A DNA stretch of 64,000 nucleotides from Mesodorylaimus sp. YZB2_4 (lineage: Eukaryota; Nematoda; Enoplea; Dorylaimida; Dorylaimidae), in contig JASANH010000622.1 of NCBI GenBank assembly GCA_030248295.1, forward strand, positions 1 through 64,000. The letters are read 5' to 3'. Under the pieces are notes generated by a model. That model was not told the origin of the DNA. It ran no database searches and saw only the letters and a list, made by a program, of their open reading frames with translations. This document shows positions 1 to 11,982 of the stretch, one piece after another (within the stretch, counting starts at the first letter, position 1; each line of letters opens with the position of its first letter). The translations under genes were made by a program, and so were the position numbers.

Positions 1-10
1 TCACTTTGCA

Positions 11-470
11 CTGCGCCTTTGACGAGCGTCACTGCTCACCAAAGAAGCCTTCATACACGTATGTCAGTTTATTCTGGCTAAAAAGGACATTTTTCAAAAG
101 AATGTGGCGACGTGGCAATCCTGACTTCATTCTGATGATGGTCGCAAATGTTGCTTGGTGCCATATGGTACGTATACAACACATTTTATGTGTGCTCTGA
201 CGATCTAATAACTCGAGTCAAATATCCAGCGGACATTTGATCTGCGATGAGAGTGACTTTGATCGCTCGCCACAGCTGATCACCTGGCAATCAGCCGCCA
301 ATAATCTCAAAAATGTATTGTATGGTACCAAGGAACATTTGGCGAACATTCTCAACATGAAATCCAGAGTGCCACTTTGGGACATTCCTTTGTAAGATGT
401 CCTTTTATCTGAAATAAATTGACATATCAAGACGTCTTTGGCGAGCAATGACGCTCATCGAAGGCTTACG
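11..470. repeat. Diverged palindromic (fold-back) repeat
   Basis: The segment at about 11-190 and the reverse complement of about 302-470 align along most of their length, roughly 70% by eye. Shared blocks include the 'gagcgtca.tgctc.ccaaaga' region, 'aaaaggaca' and 'cttggt.ccata'. The spacer between the arms is about 110-150 bp. The short ORFs on both strands here are mirror images of each other, so they are by-products of the palindrome and not genes. It could be a fold-back transposon relic or an old inverted duplication. Confidence 0.6.
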
Positions 471-640
471 ATCAGTGCAAAACAAACTTTAAAATAAAAT
501 GTTGAAAGTTTCCAAAAACCTGGAGGCGCGCGCGGGGGCGCACGTGGGGGGGGGGCGGGAGGGCGCTTTGGCGGCGGCGGCTAGAAGCAGGGGGTGCTGT
601 TTCTTTGACAACAAAACATCATTATTGTCCGTCCAAAAAA

Positions 641-1500
641 TCAAAACAAAAAAATCCAGTGATATATCGCACACGAGTTCAATCCAAGATTACTCATACT
701 GTTCTCTTGAGCCATACGCCATAGCTTGAGACAAGCCTCTGGCGATAGCCAAAAGTAAGTAGCTACATCGCATTCAACTAAACCAATCAACAAACCGGCA
801 ACAACGTCAGAAAAATAATGACGACCTAACATAATACGTGACAATCCTAGAGATATTGGAAAACAGATAACCATCATTTTCGTTTTCAACTCCATAACGG
901 TCAATGTGATCAATAGCTTCGTTAGCATTGCAGCTCTCGAACTATGACCAGATGGAAACGAGAATTGATCAACGTATGGTGCCTCAGCAATCATATTTCC
1001 GCGATTGCCGCGCGGTCGAGGACGACGAAAAATTAATTTTAACACGCCGATCACCATTAAATCGAGAAGTAACGCTAGAATGTAAAAGAATATAAGACAT
1101 AATAAACCAAAGTCGATGGACAAAGCAAGCAAACCTTACCGAAAAACAAATTGATCAGCAAATGCGCAGCTACTCGACTATCAGTGACGAAAATAGCAAT
1201 GATAATTCCAGTCAACCATACTAGCCCGTGCATGGACCATTCCATAAGTTTGGCAGCCGGTCGAAAAAGACCGCCCGTTTCACTCCATTCGCTTGCCATC
1301 GAAAAGATATGCTCAGTGATTGCGTTATCGATGTAAAACAGAAATTCCATAGCCATTTCGGACAATCTGCAACCGGACGATGGGTCGTCGCCACCGATCG
1401 CATCGAATGTATTCACCGACTCTGATCGTCGCTGCCGAATGCGCCTATGCGGTTTAGGGGAAGGAAATATACCGTATGGATCGTAGTCAGCTCTGGGCAT
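641..1500 (-). CDS. PLPP6: Polyisoprenoid diphosphate/phosphate phosphohydrolase (PLPP6-like, PAP2 family)
   Basis: Two coding exons, 1500-1140 and 1074-641, join in phase across a 65-bp GT..AG intron and give 264 aa. PLPP6 is a membrane PAP2 phosphatase that removes phosphate from presqualene diphosphate and isoprenoid diphosphates at the ER and nuclear envelope. All three PAP2 signature motifs are visible: K-x6-RP at residues 133-141 (KLIFRRPRP), PSGH at 161-164, and SR-x5-H-x3-D at 199-210 with the catalytic His206 and Asp210. Hydrophobic segments flank the motifs. An N-terminal basic, serine-containing cytosolic stretch of about 45 residues matches the layout of animal PLPP6 (about 295 aa). 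The start is the first in-frame ATG. The last 25 residues are not conserved-looking, so an extra 3' splice cannot be excluded. Confidence 0.85.
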
Positions 1501-2598
1501 TGGTAGGATAGAGCGAACAGACTACGCAAGAACGCATCTGCTTGTCAAACTTTGCTGTATCTGGTGAAGACACCCGAGAGCTCGGAGGCCGACACAAAAT
1601 GGAGAGAAGATTCCATGGGTCAATACGCGCCGGGATGGAGACCTCTTAGCAACAAGTGATACAAAGTTCACAATAACGAGCAAGAAAACAGCAACAAGGC
1701 CATTATAGGATTCTCTCCCATACCATGGGTGGGAAACGAAAAAACAAAAACTTCCGTTGGTCCATGAGACCTAGGGGCCGAGTTAAGCTGGCCGCTTGTA
1801 TGAAAGAAATCGTGAAGTACCAGCTAGATCAAGTAGTACACCACACCGAAAGGACCCTGAATGAGTTCGTCATTTCGGATAGGTTACATATACATACTGT
1901 ACTCACTTTGGGGCATTCCTGCACTTTGGTTCAGGCTACTTTCAGGTAATAAAACAGTGTCTATACAATCAACTATCGGAATGTGTCGGCAAGAAAAAAT
2001 TTCTCTCGGTATGCACCTAAGTCAATGCAGGGTATATTAAAAACTCGATCATAACCGATGCCACTTTAGGGCTCGATTATACGTAGTCACAGACCTGTCC
2101 AGAATAGGTGCAAAGAATCCGACCAATGACTTACCTATGCCAATACCCCAAATAAAACGATATCTCCTCGAGGAATCCCACTTCACAGCGCGCCTTCACC
2201 AAAACTCGGAAATGTTTATCGAATTGGTAATTCAAAATTCAAAGAGGAGTCTTTTCATAAAACTTCACTACTTCCCTCTGACTAGCAGACAATAGAGACG
2301 ACGAAACCGTTTATATCACGTCATCAAGTTTAGGAACTGTGCGCAGTCAAAGTTTTCTCATTTCTGTGGTTTTTCGTCAAGTTTTCAAGGACGTTGAATC
2401 AATCAATTATTGTTCTGTTACAGGTTTGTTGTGTTTACAAAACCAAAAATTGTATCTTCGTCTTCTTATTATATTTTTCATTTGTTTCGCTTGATTTGTT
2501 GCCGTACTTACCCCATTAGATTTGGCCAGGGTATCTTTGGTCTGACAAATCGTTTATACCTATCGAAATATTTTCGATACCTAAATCTCTTTCGTGAA
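1501..2598. other. Intergenic region
   Basis: This is the divergent upstream space between PLPP6 (minus) and YTHDF (plus), so it should hold both promoters. No convincing coding region, RNA gene or repeat was seen. The short plus-strand ORF at 1725-1949 has no recognisable domain. Confidence 0.5.
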
Positions 2599-4787
2599 AT
2601 GTCAACTGCTCGTCGAGACAGCGGTCAAAGTAAGTTGTTCGCCCATTGTTTTCCTTGTTCCCCCTACCTGCTTTGAGTTCTTACCTTTGTCGCATTTTAT
2701 TTTTGAGCCGTCTTATTTTTGTTTGGTTACATGTCGAAATTTGTGCTTTTTTATCCTCTGTGAACTTAATGAATATGACATTTTTGTTTCAGGTCCTAAC
2801 ATATCGTCAGACCGACGAATGGGCGGCTTGGTGAAGAATGGCATTGACTCTGCTCACGGTGGCCCGCCGGCAGGCTCGGGCTACGATCAGCGTCGTTCTC
2901 ATGTACGTATGCATATTGTTTTCGAATGTGCATGTGACTAGAGCATTAGTTTATACCCACTGTAAGCACTGGAATGCACGGAGTAGGTGAAACATTAATT
3001 TCTAGGTGTGGCTGTAGTGAAGAGCTGCACCTATTGACCAGTCTTCTTTTAGGGTTATGATTACGGATTGGGTGGTAATATCACTTCGCAGGCATCAATG
3101 CAAGTGAACGGTGAATATATGAATTATTACGCATCATACGGCGCAAATGATCATTACGGTGGTTGGGCGACAGGCGGTGGAAGTGGCGGATTTTATCATC
3201 ATCCACAAGCCGTCAGTTCGCCCGTTAGCAATGCTTATATGGATAATATGACCTTGTTTAGTGGTGGAGGCAATGGACCACCTCCGTCTGATCATTCCGG
3301 TTATTATTACAATTATTTTGGTCCAACCAACGGCAGCGAGTACAACACTTGGGGTCCAAATTTCGTCACGTCACCGCGAACGGGCGGCTCTTCGAAACAT
3401 ACTGAATTCTATCATAGTCCAGTCAATGATTATGGCGGTGGTGGTGGCGGCGGCTATGGTCGAGGGAATGGTGCGTCGCATCAATTGGAACAGAACATGG
3501 CTCGTATGACCGTATATGACGATCCGTTGCCGGTTACTGGAGGATTGATTGGAACGGGCGGTGGTGGTGGCTATCATCGAGTTTCAAGTTCTTCTGGTGA
3601 TTCCAAAAAGAAATCCTGGGCATCGATAGCCGGCCAACCAGCTAAACAGTCTTCGAGCATCGGACCATTGGGTATTGGACGTGGAAAAGGACGAGGTATA
3701 CCGATCGGCGGTGTGCCGGGGTCGGCAAAGTCTGAACATTATGGTGGATCAGGTGGTGGCGCTTCATCAGTGATTGAAGGCGGAAATTTTTGGCCGTCAT
3801 CACCTCTTCAGAATCAGCAAGCGCCAGTTACTCAACGAGCGACAGCAGTGTCTGTTTCGCTCGGTGGAGACAAACGGTCGCCTCGAAGCAGTGATTCGAC
3901 GAGGAGCATAGATAATGGTGGAAATTGGAACAGTAATTCAACTGGCCGTTCTGCAAGTGGGAAACCTATCAATGATTATATGTCCTATTCGTTGAACGCT
4001 GATTCAGTGACATATTCAAAGCGTCGTGATATGGACGAAATTAATGGGACTGGCGCAACGGGTGACGATGGCTCGTATGATGACAAGCCAATTGAATCAA
4101 AGAAGACCAATGCTTCTAATTTCACTCAACGTCCTGATAACGGAGCTGTATCCAATAAGATATCAGCCGAAGATTATAATCCCAAAGAATTTACGTTGCC
4201 GTTGAAAGGAGCTCGTTTTTTCGTCATAAAATCCTATTCGGAAGACGATGTACATCGATCTATTAAATACGGAATATGGTGTTCGACTGAGCACGGGAAT
4301 AAACGATTGGATGCGGCTTATAGGGAACGTGAAGGCAAAGGACCCATCTACTTATTATTTTCGGTCAATGCTAGCGGTCATTTTTGTGGTGTGGCCCAAA
4401 TGACGTCTCCATTGGACTACGAGAAAAGTAGCGGTGTGTGGGCGCAGGACAAGTGGAAAGGACAATTTACGGTGAAATGGATCTTCGTGAAAGACGTTCC
4501 TAATCAACAATTGCGCCATATTCGATTGGAAAACAACGAGAATAAGCCGGTTACTAATTCGAGAGATACGCAAGAAGTACCGGCGGAGAAGGGTCGTCAA
4601 GTGCTGAAAATTATTCATCAGTATGCCCATTCGACCTCGTTATTCGATGATTTCGCCCATTATGAAAGGAGGCAGGAAGAAGAGGATGCGCGCAAGGTAA
4701 CACGTTTTAACAAATGATGTTTCGATCGGTTTTTATCTGATTTTTAAAATATTTTAGGGGAAACGAGGGAATTACGAGGATTACTAG
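2599..4787 (+). CDS. YTHDF: YTH domain family m6A reader (YTHDF-like)
   Basis: Four exons, 2599-2629, 2793-2902, 3053-4696 and 4758-4787, join in phase to give 604 aa. Family role: cytoplasmic binding of N6-methyladenosine in mRNA, affecting decay and translation. The first 430 or so residues are low-complexity and rich in Gly, Ser, Tyr and Asn, the disordered type that drives granule formation. The YTH domain spans about residues 433-578 and starts at [15 protein letters not shown]. The three aromatic-cage tryptophans are present: KYGIWCS, and the pair in [10 protein letters not shown]. The order and spacing are those of human YTHDF1-3 and not YTHDC1. The start ATG lies in a tiny first exon of 10 codons, as in other YTHDF genes. 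The last 10-codon exon supplies a short basic/acidic tail. It converges on the F-box gene, leaving about 380 bp between stop codons. Confidence 0.92.
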
Positions 4788-5164
4788 ACCAATACGTATC
4801 ATTCGCTGGCCGTCGCATTGTGTGAAAGGTACATTGAAAAGAATTTATGGATTTCTCGATGTTCGCATTTATGCTAGTTGTTTTGTGGAAATGCGATCGG
4901 CCTCATCTGTCTATTCATCGTACTTTGGTCATGTGGGCTACGTCGCTATGGTTTTTTGAATATCGTCACTCTATCTCGCTATTAATTCACAATGAAGGTA
5001 TTAGCATTCTTTGATTTCGCGATGTCAGTGAAAGATTGTTTGGACGTGTTGTAAGGGATGCGTGCAATGTTGGGCACCTCTTTCTGATTGCTTTCCGACA
5101 GACAAATTGTCGTTTTGTGGAGATTATAAAAAAGTTGAAGTGGTTCTTTACTGATACAAGCACA
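4788..5164. other. Short convergent intergenic region
   Basis: This 377-bp stretch lies between the stop codons of the YTHDF gene and the F-box gene, so it should contain both 3' untranslated regions. No canonical AATAAA was recognised with confidence and no other element was seen. Confidence 0.5.
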
Positions 5165-6694
5165 TTAGACGTGGTAGTTATAGTGGTGCCCGTGTTGATG
5201 ACATGGAGACCAATCGAAGTGGAGTCGAGCGCCCCGGAAATGAGGGTTGGAAATTAAGGTGGATACTGTGATCAGGGTCTCGCCGATCAGCAGTGTAAAG
5301 CGATGGCTACGATCGTGTAGAATATCGATCGATCGGCGAATAGCGGTGTCGTCGATTTTGGAACAGGAGTAGACTCCCACGGTGACCAGATTAGGGCAGC
5401 GGGACAGGAAGGCAGCGAGGAATGTGCCGTTGAGATTCTTGCAATAACAGCAATAGAAATGGGTCAGCTTGGTGACGCCTGAACAGACCATTTGGAGCAG
5501 TGACCAATCGTGCATGTGGCTGGTGAAGGAGAGGTCGAGATGGGTGAGGTTGGTGAAGGAGGCCAGATGGAGAATGCCATAGTCTGTGAGTGGATTGGCT
5601 GCTAGGCACAGTGTGTGCAGTGTGCTCGGGTGATTGGTCAGTGAGAGCACTCTGAGGGAGTCGTCGGTCAGGTATGTGGTGGAGTGCGAGGCGTGCAGGT
5701 GTTGCAGGTTGCGTAAGGACCCGATAGCAGTGAATAGGATGGGATGCGAGATGGGGGTGGTAGCATGGAATGTGAGGTGGTTAATATTCACGTGCTGAAG
5801 GTCCCTTGCTCGCTGGCACACGTAGAGCAGGTCATCGAAGTGGATTGTACACGATTCCACAATCAGGACTCGGAGTTGGAGGTCATGGGAGAGTAGTTTG
5901 GATAATGTATTTGGTTCGAGGGTGCAGTCCCGGACTGAGAATTCCATCAAGGACTGTTGCAGGTGACTGAGCAGGCCCGATTGGAGTAGGTGATTGCCTT
6001 TGATGTCCAAGGATTCAAGTCGCGGGCACTGGGCGAGGATTGATGGAAGAACTTCAAGGTCTGGGCTGGAATCTTGGTGGTTGATATTTCGAATTGATAA
6101 TGATGATAAATCTAATAAAAAAAGGATTTATTTAAGTTTCGGACCTAGCTAGGATAGAACCATGGTTATCCAGAACCCCATCCCTGGCTAGAATAGATCA
6201 CATTGCTTCCATCATGTTCTATTATACTTCTTATACTGTACAAGTCTATTGAGGTATCGCAGGGTTGGGGTTGTATGCCATGTTGAGCTGGCCGCGAGAT
6301 AATAACACTCACTCTGAAAATGCTGGGTCAAGGCAACAAAGTTCACTCTGTTTATCGCCACTTTTTCCAAACACAGCTTCCTGAGCTTCCTCGGATGGCA
6401 ATATGTTCGAATCAGTTCGACTGTACGACTGTCGACAAATCGATTGTCCATATCCAGCCGTAAGTGTCTCAGATGACCCCCGCACAGGCGTAGCGCCAAG
6501 TAGAATGGTTCGAGGCAGGTTGAAGATTGGGAGCAGACTGATCGTGAGCATGACATGGACAGCGTGTCAACATCGTTATAGGACGCATCGATCAGCTGAT
6601 TCCATCGTTTGCATACTCTGGCCAGTCTGGGGCGATCAGAGACATTTAAATATTGGAAAATGTGCAAGAGAATATCGTTGGGTAAGCGATCCAT
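5165..6694 (-). CDS. F-box and leucine-rich-repeat protein
   Basis: Two exons, 6694-6313 and 6111-5165, join in phase over a 201-bp intron (GTGAGT donor, TTATTAG acceptor) and give 442 aa. The N-terminus, residues 2-40 (DRLPNDILLHIFQYLNVSD...), is a clear F-box, which would bind Skp1 in an SCF ubiquitin ligase. The rest is a series of leucine-rich repeats with LxxLxLxxx spacing, for example LTHLDLSFTSHMHDWSLLQM and LVTVGVYSCSKIDD, the cysteine-containing type of FBXL proteins, so it should be the substrate receptor. I chose the ATG directly before the F-box. The frame is open upstream to about 6790 but has no other ATG, so a further 5' exon is possible. The specific FBXL orthologue cannot be named and the substrate is unknown. 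Confidence 0.8.
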
Positions 6695-7405
6695 CGGTGC
6701 GTTGGATCGCAGCAGCGGAGAAACGTCTTGATGGAGGTCAACATGGAGTTGCCATGGCAACAAGCACAGGTTGTACAATGGGAGGGAAAATCAAACATCA
6801 GCCATGTCCAAGCGAAGAAGGGTGCATCAAACCAGTTATACCAGCTCACAGTCCATCCTTTGACGATCACATAGTTGGGTAGATGAAACCACAGGATGTA
6901 TGCCAACTACTCACCTACAGTACTAGTAACTACAGTATGTCAGTTAATGCTCGAGTTAACGTGAAAATGATGGAAATTGGCAACGCGACCCTGGGCAGGC
7001 ATATGTCTCACAGGGTATCTCTGTTATGGTTCAAAATATAACCCCGAGTGAGCATAAGCGTTTGGTGATGTGAAAAAAACATGCAAGTAGACATGAAGAT
7101 TCAGCACCGGAGCATCGATCTCCATTACCTCCAGTTTGATCTTTTCGAAGCGACGGATCGCAGATTGGAGAGACGAAAAGCATTGCTTGGTGGCTCTGAC
7201 TGAATAATCTTCGTTCTGACATGTTGTTTGTGAAGGGGAATGTGTGTTATCCTTGGACGTCCTTCTGAAAAAGCAATGGAGCTTCTCCCCACCACGTTAT
7301 TTTCTTTTCAGACACGAATTTCACAGATCAGGCACACATGCATCAGTTCATCAAGGGCGCATCATCTCAACACGTCAGGGCAGGCAGTCATCTTTGATCA
7401 CCAGA
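6695..7405. other. Intergenic region with serpin-flank repeat
   Basis: This lies between the F-box and serpin genes. The part at about 7110-7350 is about 70-75% similar to 29095-29365, which lies beside the serpin pseudogene fragment in the same orientation. Shared blocks include 'gagagacgaaaagc', 'gtgactgaa' and 'cttggac.tcctt.tgaaaaa'. On the minus strand both copies keep a similar, partly open frame (W-G-x4-x-FF-x-R-x-SK), but no known domain was recognised. The rest shows nothing. Confidence 0.55.
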
Positions 7406-8807
7406 TCACTCGGAGGTTGCTGGTATGGGTCCGAGGGCGGAGGGACGAGCGACGTGGGCCATCATCCACACGGCGTTGGTGACGTTGTGGTGGAAGAGGA
7501 CGATGAACGGCTGGTCGCACTCGAACTCGACGGCCTCTTCGCTCCACTCGGATTCCGTCCCGCCCTCATCGCCGTCCTCGTTCATCTTGAGCACGACCTG
7601 GTGGTAGAGTTGGCCGAGGGACACGGCGCCGCCCTTGCTGACGATTCCGCCGAAAGCGGGGTGATGCGTGTTCAGCCAAGAGTCGACTCCGAGATCCGCC
7701 AACGTGCCGCGCAGCTCGGCGTTGAAGGACATGTGCAGCTTGGGGACCGAGAGCCGGACTCGTCGGGGACGACAGTAGCCGATCACACTGGCCGCCCGAT
7801 CACCCGTCAGATGCGTGACCACCTCGGACAAGTAGAACCGCCGGGCAGGGAGCATGAAGTAGACGCTAGCACCCTGGGCTCGACACGGGACACCCACCAC
7901 TCGCACGACCACGCCCGGGCACAGATCGGCTTGCACGAAGGGCAGCGTCGACTCGCGGTGCATCACCTTCAGTCGCCTGGCCTGCAACGAGACAGGAATA
8001 GAGGGGACGAGGAGGGTGATAAACTCTGTCTTACCGTGTCCTCGCTCTCGTAGAAGGTGCCGTCCTTCGTGGCCTTCCTGTTGAACCTCGTTTCCCACCA
8101 AGGGTGCACGTACACGCCCACCGTGCCGACCATGCTGTTGGCGTACTTGAACACGTTCTTGTCGGGGGCGACCATTTCGGTCAGGTGCTTCTGCGACTCC
8201 TCGCGGACGTACTTGTTGATCTCCTCGATCGCCTTCGCCGAGTTCTTCTCCGACGCCAGCAGTTGTATCTTCACGCCGTACCTGAAGGGAGGATGGTGAG
8301 GGGGTGGCCAGATGTCCCTGGGCGAGACCTACATGTCCTCCATCTTCTCCACCAGCTCTTCGTCCAGGCGTCGATTGCAGGGCACGTACAAGGCCGACAC
8401 GACGTTCCACTTGTACGATGCTTGGTCGTTGGACAACTTGGCCATCTCCTTGGCGAGCCTGTCGAGGTTGGACGGGTTGCGAGCGAACAGGGCGTTGCTC
8501 ATTTCTTCCTTGTCCTCGTCGTCCGACACTCGACTCAGAGCCCCCATCAGCACGAACAGTGCGCCAGACGCCACAGCCGCGTTCCCGCTGTTCACCGCCG
8601 AAATCATTTTCCGGAACGTCTGAAATCGAGGACTCATTCTGGGATCGACACGAGGGGAAGGGCACTTACCGAGTAGCCAAAACGGTTCAGCCAGGGCGCG
8701 AAGTTGCGCAGTTGATGACGGACGGTCTCGGCTTGCTTCTTCCTTGGCGCATTCGGTTTCGACTTGGGCTCGTTCGATTCGCGGGCACTGCGCATCACGT
8801 CGGCCAT
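7406..8807 (-). CDS. Intracellular serpin, probably non-inhibitory
   Basis: Four exons, 8807-8670, 8619-8333, 8281-8035 and 7981-7406, join in phase to give 415 aa, a normal serpin length. The ATG has a good context (caagATGg). There is no signal peptide, so the protein should be cytosolic. The serpin core is recognisable: the NxxS-like helical region in exon 2, the W-x-F and 'MMHR..LPF' region (VMHRESTLPFVQADLCPG), the VPKLHMSFNAEL strand and the C-terminal FECDQPFIVLFHH...MAHVARP motif. The reactive-centre region (residues 358-377, NEDGDEGGTESEWSEEAVE) is several residues shorter than usual. It has Glu, Ser and Trp where inhibitory serpins have a run of small residues, so protease inhibition is unlikely. 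The gene is clearly more GC-rich than its surroundings. A partial copy lies at 29.4-29.9 kb. Confidence 0.85.
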
Positions 8808-8989
8808 CTTGACGAGCTGTTCACACGCACACCGACCACTCTCGACCACGACACAACGACGGAATGGTCGTGCGATGCTTCTTTCTTCTGGTTCCGCGGA
8901 GTGTAAAGTTGGACTATGACTGTGCTCGCATGCGCGCTTTACACAACAAGGTCTCGCTCTGCATGGCACAACGTCATTTTCCTCTTTGG

Positions 8990-9330
8990 AGTGCAATTAG
9001 GGAAAACAAGTCTCCTGGTGGTTTGCGACCCACAAACCCTCGCTTACCTTGCACGCCAGACCGTGGGTGACTCACCCGGTACCGTCGAGGTGCTCCGAGT
9101 GGAGAAGCGAAAGCCAAACGAGTAGACAGTCTCGGCTGTCTAAGACCGATAGGGTTTAAAGCCCGCCCGCCATCGTCGAGGAAGGCGGTTTTGTCCAGGA
9201 TGCTCTCGCGTGGAGGTGCTCCTGGTAGAGACACGCAGAGGGACGCTGCCGTGAGAGCTGGTCACTTCCTGGCCTTGCTTATCATATCAAGACTGCTGGC
9301 CGGCTATAGGCAAAAAGGGTTAGAAGTCCC
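8990..9330 (+). mobile_element. tRNA-derived SINE, 5'-truncated copy (copy 1)
   Basis: This segment shares its body with the elements at 20925-21300, 32986-33428 and 44654-45008 (minus). Shared blocks include 'gaggtgctccgagtggag', 'gacagtctcggctgtc', 'cccgcccgccatcgtc', 'gacacgcagagggacgctg' and 'ggccggctata'. The tRNA-like head with A and B boxes is missing, as expected for 5' truncation during reverse transcription. It sits just upstream of the serpin start. Confidence 0.7.
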
Positions 9331-11485
9331 GTGGGGAACTGGGGCGGCGGGGGACCCAACCCACAAAGAACAATTAAAAAAATCTTTTTTAAACGTTATA
9401 TGTCGCATTTGTCCCTGCTCACATAATTCAAACCAAAAATTCAAAATTTGTAGGCGCGACAAAGTAGAGCAACTTTTCTTAAAACCTAAATAAAGCTCGA
9501 TTGTGGGCGATAGGGCACAAATTGAAAAGCGAAATAACAAATAACAGAATCCGGTATTTCTGCCTGAAATTTTTTTGCTTGCCTGCCGTATGACATCTAA
9601 ATTCGAACGCAACTTGGTTCTTACCGATGCTGGACGACTTCCCACTTGCTCGCAATCGGATTTAAGTCATAGGACTGGGTTGGTCAATCATTTCTGGTGA
9701 TTTCTTATGTTCCATCTGATCACGTAGCAGGTTCGACGTGTGCTTTTATCACTACACTATTAAAAATTCCGTCCATTTGGCTCCAACGACGAGCATTTGA
9801 CAGCAGCTGGTCGGCCATATGACCTGGCACCTAAATTGACCTATGATGCCATCGATCTTACAAACTGGGCCCTTCCTGCACCCAAAGAGATAACTCCAGA
9901 CCATGATCAACCCACCATTATGATTAACGATTGGGACTGTACGCTGAGGGTTGCACTTGGCCCTCACAGGACTGCAATTATTATTGATATCATTGCTTAG
10001 GTGCGAACTATGCTCGAATTCGCCGATCTAACGACCTTTCACCACTCTAGTTGGATCCTAGGAAAAGGATTAGTTGGCGAACTGGAAATGCGGTTCTCAG
10101 CTCTTTTTTAAAATCAGTGGTTTCCTTGTTGATCTTTGTCGAAGCAGCCCAGCCTCGTTCAGGCGCTGTTGCACAGTCGTAATAATGATGTCTAGGTTGC
10201 CCACCCAATGTATGTGTAATCCAGTATCAGCAGCAGCTGCAAGTATGACTTGGTGATTCATAGTTATCAGTTTTCTTTGGCCTGGCAGACTCTGGATCAA
10301 TAAAATGATATGGTTTCAAGCTAGTAAATACTGACCATAGCTTTTTGTAAAAAAAAATGGAGTTACAGACCGCCCCGCTGGGTTGTGCAGATTATCCTGG
10401 ATTGCGTCACGGTCTGTTTTAAAGTTAAAATCAGCGGCAATATTTATTCACTCTGGTCGGCCTCTGACTTCCTCAATTCATTTACTTCGCATCCTTCAAA
10501 AGCTCTGTCATATGCAGCACCAATGCAATGGAAGGGAAAGCTGTAGATTCTACCTAGAGAATATAAACGAATCTACTGCAGTTTATAAACTCTGATAGCG
10601 GATGATTGCGAGTTTTGTGCAATGTTGGGGTCGTATGGGGTCATGTACTCAGGGTTGATGCGATAGCTACTTTTGCACCTGCCCAAGCCCCTATCGAGAC
10701 ACTGTAACATGATAAAACCAGACGAGACCCTGCAAGTTGCCCACCGAAATGGTCCCTTTGTATCTTGGCCCCGTACAAGTTTTGCCGGCGCTCTCGGTCG
10801 TACTGACATTCTGAAGCGCACCGCTAAAATTTACATACAATTCGATCTTTTCCAGCGAGTCCTCCCCTCCTTACGGCCCCTGTCTTGAGCCGTTCGCCAT
10901 TAGATGACCCTGGAAGCACTGCAGAAAAATTTTTTCACACAGCTCATGCCCTGCCATAACATTAGTACATGTATGGCGATACCCTGTGCTGGAGAAAATT
11001 TCTGCTGGAGAGAACCAGAACAGTTCTTCCAATGAGCGCGCGCTGCTGAAATGTAGTTGACTTGCGGTGCATGATTCTGCGTGCACCGTTCGTTGGACCT
11101 CCGAAGGGCACATTTCTGTGTGGTCTTGCGGTTTGCGTGAACATATCCGCATCATGTGCGGAAAAATATTCTACGGAATGCTTTTTGCTATGATAGTCGT
11201 GGCACTGTACTGAAAAATTGCGTGACTGGGGGAATTCATTATATTCATGTAGATTGATGTAGATTGTAGATTGACTGTGGCGGTCAGTTTCACACCTTAC
11301 AGTCAGTTTTGAGCTCACGGAGAACAAGTCATGTGCCCAGGCTTCGAACCCCCTACAGTATATATTTATCTGTGAGAACCTTCGTTGTGCCACAAGCATT
11401 CGTGTCAAAATAATCTTTCTGTTCCAAAACAGTCATTTGTAAAGCGGCGTGAAAGCCAAGCCACACGCACTCCCAAACCGGCTAA
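9331..11485. other. Gene-poor intergenic DNA
   Basis: Only short ORFs on both strands with no recognisable domain, scattered AT-rich tracts and A runs. I see no gene, RNA or repeat that can be supported. Confidence 0.5.
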
Positions 11486-11982
11486 GATACCTTATTTTCT
11501 CGAAATTCTCCGCCCCCCTCGAAGTCCTCTCCCCTCTGATTATTCTCCCCCATCTAGACCCCGATCGAACTTTATTCTCCCCCTCTGGAAATCCTCCCCC
11601 GGGGACGAATTTGAATTACCGCACAAGATCATCAGGCGTGGAAAATGTGAAGGATATGAGTGTTGATAGAAAATGTTTTCCTTGAAGGCGCATTTGCAGT
11701 AGACAAATACTACAAATGCGCCTTGAAGAGTCAGATGATGAAAATGAGGTTGAAGACGAAGATATCGTGCATATTGATTGAATTCGGTTATGAGTAGCAT
11801 GAATACGGGACAAGAAGTATTGAAATAAACAAAGTTAGCAGTACTTGTTGTAAAGCAATAGTTTCTTTCTGGCATCCGGAAAATGTTTGAGTTTTATTCT
11901 CCCCCTCTGGTTATTCTCCACCGTCTGGGACCCATTTGAATAAATTTCTCCCCCGGGAAGAATTTCGAGGAAATACGGTATC
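11486..11982. mobile_element. MITE-like non-autonomous DNA transposon
   Basis: About 497 bp bounded by imperfect terminal inverted repeats. The left end reads gataccttattttctcgaaa and the right end, reverse-complemented, reads gataccgtatttcctcgaaa. Sub-terminal C-rich tracts of the type 'ttattctccccctctgg' occur near both ends as direct repeats. The interior holds a short remnant rich in Glu and Asp codons (about 11715-11780), like the acidic tail of some transposases. No intact transposase is present, and I could not settle the target-site duplication or the superfamily. Confidence 0.6.

Noticed and set aside
6646-6906. Minus-strand ORF upstream of the F-box start as an extra exon
   Set aside because: Different frame from the F-box exon, with no donor/acceptor pair that keeps the frame.
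7244-8676. Long plus-strand ORFs (7244-8053, 8104-8676, 8304-8906)
   Set aside because: They are antisense shadows of the GC-rich serpin exons; they cross its introns and have no recognisable domain.
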